53,829 nt of DNA from an uncultured Eubacteriales bacterium (GTDB lineage: Bacteria; Bacillota; Clostridia; Christensenellales; Aristaeellaceae), in assembly GCA_900315675.1 (NCBI GenBank), contig OMZY01000017.1:1-53829 (forward strand), given 5' to 3'. The notes beneath the pieces were generated by a model. The model ran no database searches. It saw only the letters and a list, made by a program, of their open reading frames with translations, and had not been told where the DNA came from. Below are positions 41,024 through 49,089 of this stretch, piece after piece (position 1 is the stretch's first letter; each line of letters opens with the position of its first letter). The position numbers and the translations under genes are program-made.

Positions 41024-42298
41024 ATGAAGAAGATCCTTGCTCTCGCACTGGCGCTGATGATGCTGCTGGGCATCGCTGCCGTTGTCCACGCCGAAGACGT
41101 GGAAATCACCTACATGGCCAGCCAGGACTGGGTCCAGGACGCCGAAATTGCACTGGCAGACAAGTTCACCGAAAAAACCGGAATCACGGTTGATTTCCAG
41201 ATCATTCCCGCCGACCAGTACACCACCGTGCTGATGACCAAGCTTCAGACCGGCGAAGACCTGGATCTGTTCGGTTCCCAGGCCGGTAAGTCCGACATCG
41301 TGACCCAGCTGAATGTGGAAAAGAACGCCGTGGATCTGAGCGGTGAAGCCTGGGCAGCCACCGTGGATCCCCTGGCTGCTGCCGAAACCTCCGTGAACGG
41401 GAAACTGTACGGCCAGCCGGCACAGGACGTTTCCTCCGTATGGGCCGTTGCCTACAACAAAAAGGTTTTTGAAAAGTTGAATCTCAGCGTTCCCACCAAT
41501 TATGAAGAGTTCAAGGCCGTGTGCGAAGCCATCAAGGCCGACGGCATGACCCCCGTCTACGAAGCGGTTGCCGATGGCTGGCATCATCAGCTGTGGTTCT
41601 GCGAAATGGGCGTCGCCATCGAACATGCGGAACCCGGCACTGCCGAAAAGCTGAACAATAACACCATGAAGTTCGCTGACAGCGCCGCCGCAAAACAGCT
41701 GGTGGAGCAGATTAAGGAAATGGCCGACCTGGGTTACTGGGGCGACAATTATATGGCCAATGAATACAATGATGCTGCGAAGGCCATTGCCGAGGGCGAG
41801 TGCGCCATGACCGTGGCGAACCAGGGTTTTCCCGCTGACCTGAATGCCCAGTATCCGGACTTCCCTGCGGAGGATATCGGCTTCTTCGTCATGCCCCTGC
41901 TTGACAACCAGGTGCTGAACATGAACCCCGTCGGCCCCACCCGCTTCATCTACTCCGGCTCCGCCAACATTGACGCAGCGAAGCAGTACCTGGCCTTCCT
42001 CGCCGAGCCGGAAAACATCCAGTACCAGATTGAAAAAGTGTCGAAGTTCAACACTCTGCCCTTCACCACCGCCAAGGATGCCTACTCTCCTGAGATCTCC
42101 GCTTTCTATGCGGCTTATCCGGAACACGGCACCGTTTACCAGACCAGCGTCAACTACGTCAACCCCCAGTGGATGGAGATCGGCAAGGAACTGGTCGCCG
42201 TGCTCCAGGGCGACCAGAGCGCTGATGACATGCTGAAGAATATTGACCGGAACCGCGCGGATCAGGCAACAGCCGCCAAGGATCCTGCCTGGAACTGA
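41024..42298 (+). CDS. CUT1 sugar-binding protein, non-lipidated
   Basis: Family 1 extracellular solute-binding protein (MalE-like fold), 424 residues. A signal peptide at 1-23 (MKKILALALALMMLLGIAAV) ends VHA before EDVEITYMA; no lipobox Cys is present. EIALADKFTEKTGITVDFQI, SSVWAVAYNKKVFEKLNL, and the C-terminal AAKQYLAFLAEPENIQYQ are typical. The ribosome binding site (TGAAGGAGGTACC) is nearly identical to that of the other binding protein gene at 35176. A terminator follows, so permeases are made at a lower level. Ligand is probably an oligosaccharide cleaved by the downstream GH31 enzyme. Confidence 0.93.
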   Translation: MKKILALALALMMLLGIAAVVHAEDVEITYMASQDWVQDAEIALADKFTEKTGITVDFQIIPADQYTTVLMTKLQTGEDLDLFGSQAGKSDIVTQLNVEKNAVDLSGEAWAATVDPLAAAETSVNGKLYGQPAQDVSSVWAVAYNKKVFEKLNLSVPTNYEEFKAVCEAIKADGMTPVYEAVADGWHHQLWFCEMGVAIEHAEPGTAEKLNNNTMKFADSAAAKQLVEQIKEMADLGYWGDNYMANEYNDAAKAIAEGECAMTVANQGFPADLNAQYPDFPAEDIGFFVMPLLDNQVLNMNPVGPTRFIYSGSANIDAAKQYLAFLAEPENIQYQIEKVSKFNTLPFTTAKDAYSPEISAFYAAYPEHGTVYQTSVNYVNPQWMEIGKELVAVLQGDQSADDMLKNIDRNRADQATAAKDPAWN

Positions 42299-42319
42299 TC
42301 CGATCCCGGGATCACAGTC

Positions 42320-42354
42320 GGAGGAAACCGGAATACCCGGTTTCCTCCTCTTTT
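42320..42354 (+). terminator. Terminator/attenuator after the CUT1 binding protein gene
   Basis: GGAGGAAACCGG / CCGGTTTCCTCC stem followed by TCTTTTC, between the binding protein and permease genes of one operon. Confidence 0.8.
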
Positions 42355-42401
42355 CACCGGAAACTCTTTCCCCGGCCGGGAAATAGACCTGGAGGAAGCC
42401 C

Positions 42402-43280
42402 ATGAATAAAAACCGGATTTATCCGACCCGTTTCGTCTTCGGTGCGCTGCTGCTTTATTCCGTGCTGTTTGTGCTACCCTCCGTCATGGGACTCGGATAT
42501 TCTTTCACTGACTGGTCGGTTTATTCCGACAGCATTCATTTCGTCGGCCTGCAGAATTTTGCCACGGCTTTCTCGGCGGACTACAACTATACCCGCATGC
42601 TGGTCAACACCCTGCGTTTCACCCTGGTGACCACGGTGGTCAAAAACGCGGTGGGCCTGGCCCTGGCTGTTCTGCTGACCAAGCAGGTAAAGCTGCTGAA
42701 CTTTCACCGGGCGGTCATGTATCTTCCCTGTGTGCTCTCCGCGCTGATCGTCGGCATGATCTTCAAATCAGTGCTGAACCCGAAAATCGGTCTGCTGAAC
42801 ACCTTCCTCCGGGGAATGGGCCTGAACTTCCTGGCCAGCAACTGGCTCACGGATTCGAAAATTGCGTTCCGTTCCGTCATGGTAGTGGACATCTGGAAGG
42901 GCATGGGCTATATTATGACCATACTGATCGCAGGCATCATGTCCATCCCGCAGACCTATTATGAAGCAGCCTCCATTGACGGGGGATCCGCCTGGCAGTG
43001 CTTCCGCCATATCACGCTCCCGCTGCTGGTTCCCACCCTCACCGTCACCACGGTACTGAATGTCATCTACGGCCTCAAGGTCTTCGATATGGTTTACTCC
43101 CTGACCAACGGCGGTCCCGGCTTTGCCACCGAAGTCATGTATACAGGCGTATACAAGGAGTTCGGTCTGGGGCGCTATGCCGTAGGTACAACACTGTCCA
43201 CCATCATGACGCTGGTCATGCTGGTTGCCGGTTTCTTCATGATCCGGCACATGGTGAAGGGAGATGGACAGGAAATATGA
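42402..43280 (+). CDS. CUT1 sugar ABC transporter permease 1 (MalF type)
   Basis: Binding-protein-dependent permease of 292 residues with six helices. The first helix is at about 11-30, then GLQNFATAFSADYNYTRMLV, and the EAA loop YEAASIDGGSAWQCFRHITL (about 187-206) that docks on the ATPase. GGPGFATEVMYTGVYKEFGL is the usual late segment. GGAGG precedes ATG 42402. It overlaps permease 2 by 4 nt. No ATPase gene of the MsmK/MalK type lies in this operon. Confidence 0.94.
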   Translation: MNKNRIYPTRFVFGALLLYSVLFVLPSVMGLGYSFTDWSVYSDSIHFVGLQNFATAFSADYNYTRMLVNTLRFTLVTTVVKNAVGLALAVLLTKQVKLLNFHRAVMYLPCVLSALIVGMIFKSVLNPKIGLLNTFLRGMGLNFLASNWLTDSKIAFRSVMVVDIWKGMGYIMTILIAGIMSIPQTYYEAASIDGGSAWQCFRHITLPLLVPTLTVTTVLNVIYGLKVFDMVYSLTNGGPGFATEVMYTGVYKEFGLGRYAVGTTLSTIMTLVMLVAGFFMIRHMVKGDGQEI

Positions 43281-44101
43281 AACGCAGAAAACAGCTCGCT
43301 GCCCTGGGCATCAATCTGCTGGCCTGGGTGCTCTCCCTGATCCTCCTGGCGCCCCTCCTGCTGATCCTGTTCAACAGCTTCAAGACCGGCAGGGAAGCCG
43401 CCGCCATGAACCTGTCCCTTCCGGCCGCACCGCAATGGTCCAATTTCGCCCTGGTCATCCAAAAGGGCAAACTCGGCACCACGTTCCTGAACAGCATGCT
43501 CTACTCCGTCAGCAGCGTGCTCCTGTGTACCCTGCTTTGCACCATGGCCGCCTATGTGCTGTCCCGGAACCGCCGCAGGCTGCATAATTTCCTGTATCTT
43601 TTCCTGGTGCTGGGTATCGCCATACCCATCAACTATATTCCCCTGATCAGGGTCATGCAGGCCCTGAAGCTGATGAACACCCGGATCGGAATCGTCCTGC
43701 TTTATACCGCCACCCAGATTCCCTTCAATATCTTCCTGATCCACAGTTTCGTCAGCAAGATCTCCCCGGAGATTGACGAGGCCGCCGTCATTGACGGTGC
43801 CTCCCCCGCCGCCCTTTTCTTCCGGATCGTCATGCCGCTGATGAAGCCGGTCCTGGTAACCGTCATGGTCCTGACCTTCCTCAACACATGGAATGAGTTC
43901 GTCATGCCGCTGTATTTCCTCAACAGCTCGGACAAATGGCCCATGACCCTGGCGGTGTATAATTTCTTCGGAATGTACTTTAAGGACTGGAACCTGGTCT
44001 GCGCCGATATCGTCCTGACCAGCGCCCCCGTCATCATCATTTACCTGCTCGGCCAGAAATATATTGTTTCAGGCATGACCGCCGGCGCGGTCAAAGGCTG
44101 A
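43277..44101 (+). CDS. CUT1 sugar ABC transporter permease 2 (MalG type)
   Basis: The start is ATG 43277 (MKRRKQLAALGINLLAWVLS), overlapping the stop of permease 1 by 4 nt. An in-frame ATG at 42998 lies inside permease 1 and is rejected. It has 274 residues and six helices. The EAA loop is EIDEAAVIDGASPAALFFRI (about 168-187), followed by the MalG-type LTFLNTWNEFVMPLYFL. It ends 10 nt before the GH31 gene, so they are one operon. Confidence 0.94.
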   Translation: MKRRKQLAALGINLLAWVLSLILLAPLLLILFNSFKTGREAAAMNLSLPAAPQWSNFALVIQKGKLGTTFLNSMLYSVSSVLLCTLLCTMAAYVLSRNRRRLHNFLYLFLVLGIAIPINYIPLIRVMQALKLMNTRIGIVLLYTATQIPFNIFLIHSFVSKISPEIDEAAVIDGASPAALFFRIVMPLMKPVLVTVMVLTFLNTWNEFVMPLYFLNSSDKWPMTLAVYNFFGMYFKDWNLVCADIVLTSAPVIIIYLLGQKYIVSGMTAGAVKG

Positions 44102-44111
44102 AAGGAGTTCT

Positions 44112-46292
44112 ATGCGTCAGATTCAGGTTTCCGACGGAATTATCCGGGTCCTCCTGTCCCCGGAAGACTGTCAGCCCTTCCATCCCGTTTCTTTCCATGA
44201 TGCAGCAGGAGAATACCTGTCCCAGACCGGCTGCGGCTTTACGCCGCGTCCGGTCTTTCGCCTGTCCGGAGACGCGGATCAGGGCGAAGTCCGGCAGACG
44301 GCCAACGGCGAAGTCATCTCCTTCGATTCCGGTGAATGCAGTCAGGTCGGCAGCGTCTGGTCCGCCGTCCTCCGTTTTTCCTTTCCGGGTTCCCCTGTCC
44401 TGACCGGCCTGGGCGCCCATGAGGACGGGATTTTTGATTATTCCGGCAAATCCGAGCTGCTCTATGAACACAACATGAAAATCCCGATCCCATTCCTGCT
44501 GAGCAGTGACGGCTGGGGGCTTCTGCTGGAGGCCGGCTGCGCCATGAAATACCGCGGGGAGAACAACGGCTTCACCTTTGAGCTGGACGCTGTGGAGGAA
44601 ATCTCCTACCTGGTCATCCGGGGCACAGACTGTGCCGATGTGCTGCGCAGGCTCGCTTTTGCCATCGGCAAACCCGCCATGCTCCCCAAATGGGCCTTTG
44701 GCTATATCCAGAGTAAGGAACGCTATCAGTCCGCGGAGGAGCTGCTCTCCGTCGCCCGGGAATTCCGGCGCCGCGGGCTGGGCCTGGACTGCATTGTCCA
44801 GGACTGGATGACCTGGAACGACGGCTGCTGGGGAGACAAGACCCCCGATCCGGCCCGTTTCCCGGATATCCGTGCCCTCACGGATACGCTTCATCAGATG
44901 AATGTTCATTTCATGGTTTCCGTCTGGCCGAATACCGGCAGCGGCCGGGACTGCGATGAGTTTGCCGAAGCCGGGCTCTTCCTGCCCTCCAGCCGGATCT
45001 ATGACGCTTTCTCTCCGGAAGCCCGGAATCTTTACTGGCAGCAGTGCCGCCGTTTCTGGATGGACGGAGGCACGGACGCCCTGTGGTGCGACAGCTGTGA
45101 ACCGATCACGGATCCGGACTGGTGCGGGAACGAAAAACGCGATCCCGAAACCCGCTTCCGCCTGATCACAGAGGCTTCCGCCCTGCGGATGAATCCGGTC
45201 ACCATGAACCGGTATGCCTCCTTCCACCTGCGGGGACTCCGGGAGCACTGGCTGCGTGATCTTCCCTCCAAACGGCCCGTGCTGCTTTCCCGCAGCGGCG
45301 GAACGGATTCCGGTGCCCTGGGTGCTATCCTCTGGTCCGGAGATATTTCCGCCCGCTGGGATGTGCTGGAAAAACAGGTTACGGAAGCCGTCCGTGTTTC
45401 CTGCAGCGGCATTCCCTGGTGGACGCTGGATATCGGCGCCTTCTTTGTAGACCGGAAGGATCCCTGGTTTTGGCGGGGCGATTATCCGGATGGTGTCCGG
45501 GATCCCGCCTACCGGGAGCTTTATATCCGCTGGTTCCAGTTCGGCGCCATGCTGCCTGTCTTCCGCTCCCACGGCACGGATACGCCCCGGGAGCCCTGGG
45601 CCTTCGGTGCGGAGGACAGTCCGGAATACCACTTCCTGCGGGACATCATTGCCCTGCGCTACCGCCTGCTCCCCTATCTGTATTCCACCGCCGCCCGCAC
45701 CTGCCGCGACGGTCTTCCCATGATCCGCGCCATGCTCACGGCCTTCGGAAACGATCCCCGGCTGCGCGGCCTGTCCCAGCAGTATATGCTGGGGGACGCC
45801 CTGCTCGTCAGGCCGGTCACCCGTTCCCTGCGGGACGGCGGAGACCGGACGTCCGTCATCCTGCCGCCTGGCGGCTGGTATGATCTGTTTACGGAAAAGT
45901 ATTATTCAGGCGGTACGGAACAGGTTCTGGAAACGCCCCTGGACCGTTTCCCGGTGCTGGTCCGCGCCGGCAGCATCCTCCCGCTTTCCGCCGGTGCCTG
46001 CAGCACGGCTGAGCTGAAATCCCCCGCGGATGAGCTGGTAATCTTCGGTGGGGCGGACGGCAGCTTTGATCTTTACGATGACGCCGGAGACAACATGGAA
46101 TATCTTCTGGATGAATACCTCCGTATTCCGCTTCACTGGGAGGATTCTGCCTGTACTCTCCGCACCGGAAAAGCGGAGGGCAGCCTTCCGGCGGATCTTT
46201 CCGTGCCGGTCCGTCTCATCCGTCCGGACGGCAGCAGCGAAGTCCGTCAGCTCCGGTACTGCGGTGAACCTGCCGTGCTGGAATTCCGGTAA
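44112..46292 (+). CDS. Glycoside hydrolase family 31 (alpha-glucosidase/alpha-xylosidase type)
   Basis: Retaining alpha-glycosidase of family GH31, 726 residues, no signal peptide, so intracellular action on imported oligosaccharides. The N-terminal beta domain runs to about 190; the barrel starts at PKWAFGYIQSKERYQSAEEL (about 192-211). The likely nucleophile is D327 in DALWCDSCEP and the acid/base D411 in LWSGDISARWD. WFQFGAMLPVFRSHG and the C-terminal PLDRFPVLVRAGSILPLS are family blocks. The nucleophile context (WCDSCEP) resembles the alpha-xylosidase-like branch more than classic maltase, but the substrate cannot be fixed by eye. It is the last gene of the CUT1 operon. Confidence 0.9.
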   Translation: MRQIQVSDGIIRVLLSPEDCQPFHPVSFHDAAGEYLSQTGCGFTPRPVFRLSGDADQGEVRQTANGEVISFDSGECSQVGSVWSAVLRFSFPGSPVLTGLGAHEDGIFDYSGKSELLYEHNMKIPIPFLLSSDGWGLLLEAGCAMKYRGENNGFTFELDAVEEISYLVIRGTDCADVLRRLAFAIGKPAMLPKWAFGYIQSKERYQSAEELLSVAREFRRRGLGLDCIVQDWMTWNDGCWGDKTPDPARFPDIRALTDTLHQMNVHFMVSVWPNTGSGRDCDEFAEAGLFLPSSRIYDAFSPEARNLYWQQCRRFWMDGGTDALWCDSCEPITDPDWCGNEKRDPETRFRLITEASALRMNPVTMNRYASFHLRGLREHWLRDLPSKRPVLLSRSGGTDSGALGAILWSGDISARWDVLEKQVTEAVRVSCSGIPWWTLDIGAFFVDRKDPWFWRGDYPDGVRDPAYRELYIRWFQFGAMLPVFRSHGTDTPREPWAFGAEDSPEYHFLRDIIALRYRLLPYLYSTAARTCRDGLPMIRAMLTAFGNDPRLRGLSQQYMLGDALLVRPVTRSLRDGGDRTSVILPPGGWYDLFTEKYYSGGTEQVLETPLDRFPVLVRAGSILPLSAGACSTAELKSPADELVIFGGADGSFDLYDDAGDNMEYLLDEYLRIPLHWEDSACTLRTGKAEGSLPADLSVPVRLIRPDGSSEVRQLRYCGEPAVLEFR

Positions 46293-46300
46293 CGTTTCAT
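46289..46300. promoter_or_regulatory. GTAACGTTTC operator upstream of the LacI gene
   Basis: GTAACGTTTCAT overlaps the stop codon of the GH31 gene and is the exact reverse complement of the box at 31411-31422. It suggests autoregulation by the LacI protein, though it lies about 66 nt upstream of the proposed -35. Confidence 0.45.
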
Positions 46301-46365
46301 AGGTCAAATCCTGTTGATTTTTCTGTATTTCCTGCGTTTATGCTCCGCAAAAAACGTAAATCTGT

Positions 46366-46394
46366 TTGTCTTTTTCCCCGTTTTCTGATAGGAT
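46366..46394 (+). promoter_or_regulatory. Promoter of the LacI-family regulator gene
   Basis: -35 TTGTCT (46366-46371), 17-nt spacer, -10 TAGGAT (46389-46394), 26 nt before the ATG. Confidence 0.55.
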
Positions 46395-46420
46395 AAATCC
46401 AGAAAACCGGAGGTGATTCC

Positions 46421-47428
46421 ATGGCGTCCACAATGAAAGATCTCGCGCGCGAAACCGGGCTTGGTCTTGCCACGCTTTCCAAGTATTTCAACGGCGGGAA
46501 TGTCCGTGATAAAAACCGCCTGCTCATTGAGGCGGCGGTCAAAAAGCTGCATTACGTGCCCAATGAGGTGGCCCGCAGCCTGAAGACGCAGCAGACCCGC
46601 GTCATCGGCGTAATCATTCCCGAGCTGAGCAACGCCTTCATCACGTCCATCATCTCCTCTATGGAGGATATTCTCCGCCGTCATGACTACGCCGTCATCG
46701 TCTGCGACTGCCGCAGCGATCCCAAGCGTGAAAAGGAAGCCGTGGAATTCCTGATGCACCGCCGGGTGGACGGCCTGATCAACATGGCTACCGACGCCTC
46801 CGGTGCGCACCTGAAGGCCGCCCTGGACGCCAATATTCCCATCCTGCTGGTGGACCGGCTGATCAATTCCCTGCGCAGCCGCGTCAGCGCCGTTATCATT
46901 GATAACGTATACGCCTCCGGCCAGGCGGTTCATAAGCTCCTGGACCTGGGCCACCGGAAGATCGGCCTGGTGCTGGGCAGCCCGCACCTGTTTACCACGG
47001 ATTCCCGTCTGACCGGCTACCTCAGCGCCCTGCGGGAAGCGGGCGTCACCCCGGATGACCGTTATATCCGCTATGGTGACTACACCATGGACGGCGGCTA
47101 TCAGGCCGTTCAGGAGCTGGTGAAGCTGGATGATCCGCCCACCGCCCTGTTCATCACCAATTTCGAAATGACCCTCGGCGGCATGCTCGCCCTTCAGCAT
47201 AACGGAATTGAGGTTCCGAAGGATCTGTCCGTCATCGGCTTTGATAAGCTGGAGCTCTTCGGCAGCATCTTCCCCGACCTGACCCTCATCCGCCAGCCCC
47301 AGCTGGGCATCGGCCGGGAATGCGCCAACCTGATGCTGGATATGCTTTCCGGCAAGGAAGCCGTTTCTCCCCGCATCGTTACCCTTACCACGGAGCTGAC
47401 CGAAGGTTCCTCCGTCCGTCCGCTGTAA
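46421..47428 (+). CDS. LacI family transcriptional regulator
   Basis: Sugar-responsive DNA-binding protein of 335 residues. The N-terminal helix-turn-helix is TMKDLARETGLGLATLSKYF (about 4-23), with hinge region HYVPNEVARSLKTQQTRVIG. The recognition helix (ATLSKYFNG) differs from the usual TVSRVLN, so the operator may be non-standard. A sugar-binding domain follows with VIIPELSNAFITSIISSMED, VDRLINSLRSRVSAVIIDN and DLSVIGFDKLELFG. AGGAGGTGA-like site (CGGAGGTGATT) precedes ATG 46421. It sits between the GH31/CUT1 operon and the catabolic operon and is the likely reader of the GAAACG boxes in this island. Confidence 0.93.
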   Translation: MASTMKDLARETGLGLATLSKYFNGGNVRDKNRLLIEAAVKKLHYVPNEVARSLKTQQTRVIGVIIPELSNAFITSIISSMEDILRRHDYAVIVCDCRSDPKREKEAVEFLMHRRVDGLINMATDASGAHLKAALDANIPILLVDRLINSLRSRVSAVIIDNVYASGQAVHKLLDLGHRKIGLVLGSPHLFTTDSRLTGYLSALREAGVTPDDRYIRYGDYTMDGGYQAVQELVKLDDPPTALFITNFEMTLGGMLALQHNGIEVPKDLSVIGFDKLELFGSIFPDLTLIRQPQLGIGRECANLMLDMLSGKEAVSPRIVTLTTELTEGSSVRPL

Positions 47429-47448
47429 TCCTGATTCTGAACATATCA

Positions 47449-47482
47449 AAACGCCGCGTTCCCGGCCGGGAGCGCGGCGTTT
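47449..47482. terminator. Terminator after the LacI gene
   Basis: AAACGCCGCG / CGCGGCGTTT stem, with TTTGCTTTTCC on the plus strand, 20 nt after the LacI stop. Confidence 0.8.
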
Positions 47483-47501
47483 GCTTTTCCGCAAAAACAG
47501 G

Positions 47502-47534
47502 AGGCAGCCGCGCTGGCCCTTTGCGCGGCTGCCT
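47502..47534 (-). terminator. Terminator of the fucU-containing operon
   Basis: Perfect 12-bp stem AGGCAGCCGCGC / GCGCGGCTGCCT, followed on the minus strand by CCTGTTTTTGC, 40 nt after the fucU stop. Confidence 0.8.
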
Positions 47535-47574
47535 GATAAATAATAAAAAGGAGTAAACCCTGGTTGTCAGTTTG

Positions 47575-48000
47575 TCACACAACGCCCTTTTTCAGGATCA
47601 CGTTGGCGTAAAGCGCGGTTTCGCCTGTCGCGATGCATGCGTAGCATTTCGCGCCCCGGGGATAGAATTCCTGCTTCTGCACGGCAATTTCCCTCAGTCC
47701 CTTTCCCTCGTGTTTCCTGCCGATTTCCCGGTAGGTTTCCCAGATTTCGGGCTTATAAGGATCATCCGGCAGCACAGCCATCAGGATCGTCGGGTTTTCC
47801 ACATAGGGATCCAGCGGGAAAAACTGCAGGATCGCATCCAGAATTTCCGGAATCCCGTGTCCGTCCATCCGGACGCAGCGCTCCGGACATCCGAATTTCG
47901 GATAGTTGCCGTCGCAGATCAGCAGCTCGTCGCCGTGACCCATTTCCATCAGGATTTTCATCAGTTCCGGGGGAATGATCGCAGGAATTCCCTTCAGCAT
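47575..48000 (-). CDS. fucU: L-fucose mutarotase (RbsD/FucU family)
   Basis: Interconverts the anomers of L-fucose (or ribose in RbsD), speeding supply to the isomerase. It has 141 residues, normal for FucU. MLKGIPAIIPPELMKILMEM and GHGDELLICDGNYPKFG (catalytic His22 and Asp30 region), and the C-terminal KKQEFY-type region QKQEFYPRGAKCYACIATGE favour FucU over RbsD. It is the last gene of the minus-strand catabolic operon, about 11 kb from fucI, which supports a fucose-like sugar as the island's substrate. Confidence 0.92.
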   Translation of the reverse strand: MLKGIPAIIPPELMKILMEMGHGDELLICDGNYPKFGCPERCVRMDGHGIPEILDAILQFFPLDPYVENPTILMAVLPDDPYKPEIWETYREIGRKHEGKGLREIAVQKQEFYPRGAKCYACIATGETALYANVILKKGVV

Positions 48001-48027
48001 ATCCGCACCTCTTTCACTGTCTGTTTG

Positions 48028-49038
48028 TCACTTGGTAATCGTTCCGTCTTCGTCCCACAGGTCGTGCCAGTCTGTAGCGCCCGGCCACAGGAAAACCTGT
48101 CCTTTGATCAGGCGGCAGTTCCGGTCCACGCTCTTCATGATCTTCATTTCCTCTTCGCTCAGCGGATCCTGGACCGTGCACATCAGGTTGGAAACATATT
48201 CGTTTTCGTGGATGGAGAACGGAATCGGGATCTGGCCCCGCTGCACCGCCCATTTCAGGCAGATCACCGCCGGGTGAACCCCATGGGCTTTCGCGATTTC
48301 CACCAGTTCCGGCACCTGGATGTCGGCAATATCGTCCGGCGTCATATCCCGGTCGGGCCGGGTGGGGCTGCCGATGGGGCAGAATCCGATGGGCTGGATG
48401 CCGTGGGCAACCACATAGTCATACAGCTCCGGCTGCTGGAAGCAGGGATGCAGTTCCATTTCAATCACCGTGGGCTTGATCCGGCACAGGCCCAGCACCG
48501 CTTCCAGCTTCGGAATCGTCATGCTGCTCATGCCCAGGTTCTTCACCAGGCCCATATCCACCAGGCGTTCCATCTGCCGCCAGGTGCTCATGAACTCTTC
48601 CACGGAGAAGGGCTTGCTGTCGGGGTTGCGGCTGTCTCCGTCGCAGAAGGGTGCATGGTAGTTCGGGAAAGGCCAGTGTACAAAGTAGAAATCCAGATAG
48701 TCCAGCTGCAGATCCTTCAGGGTCTTGGCGCAGGAAAGCAGAACGTCGCCCTGCCCGTGCATGTCATTCCACACCTTGGATGTGACAAACAGTTCTTCGC
48801 GCTTCACAACGCCTTCCTTCATGGCCTGTGCGAACACCTGGCCGATCAGGTCTTCATTGCCGTAAACGGACGCGCAGTCAAACAGGCGGTACCCGCTGCG
48901 GATGGCTCCGGCTACCGCTCCGGATACCTGTTCAGGCGTAAAGCGGTCGCTGCCGAAAGTGCCCATACCGATGCAGGGGATCTCCTGGCCGTTGGACAGT
49001 TTTCTCTTGGGAACCAGATTCGGATCGATGAATGCCAT
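48028..49038 (-). CDS. Aldo/keto reductase
   Basis: NAD(P)H-dependent reductase with the TIM-barrel AKR fold, 336 residues. The catalytic tetrad is visible: Asp in LFDCASVYGNEDLIG with its Tyr, Lys in FVTSKVW, and His in FVHWPFPN. The C-terminal cofactor segment is IPIPFSIHENEYVSNL. In an L-fucose pathway an AKR could reduce lactaldehyde; in this operon it may instead reduce the aldose or ketose to an alditol. AGGGAGGA precedes ATG 49038. It lies 27 nt upstream of fucU. Confidence 0.9.
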   Translation of the reverse strand: MAFIDPNLVPKRKLSNGQEIPCIGMGTFGSDRFTPEQVSGAVAGAIRSGYRLFDCASVYGNEDLIGQVFAQAMKEGVVKREELFVTSKVWNDMHGQGDVLLSCAKTLKDLQLDYLDFYFVHWPFPNYHAPFCDGDSRNPDSKPFSVEEFMSTWRQMERLVDMGLVKNLGMSSMTIPKLEAVLGLCRIKPTVIEMELHPCFQQPELYDYVVAHGIQPIGFCPIGSPTRPDRDMTPDDIADIQVPELVEIAKAHGVHPAVICLKWAVQRGQIPIPFSIHENEYVSNLMCTVQDPLSEEEMKIMKSVDRNCRLIKGQVFLWPGATDWHDLWDEDGTITK

Positions 49039-49089
49039 TGCTTGTGTCCTCCCTACCTCTTCATGTTGTGGATGATATATATACTTTTT

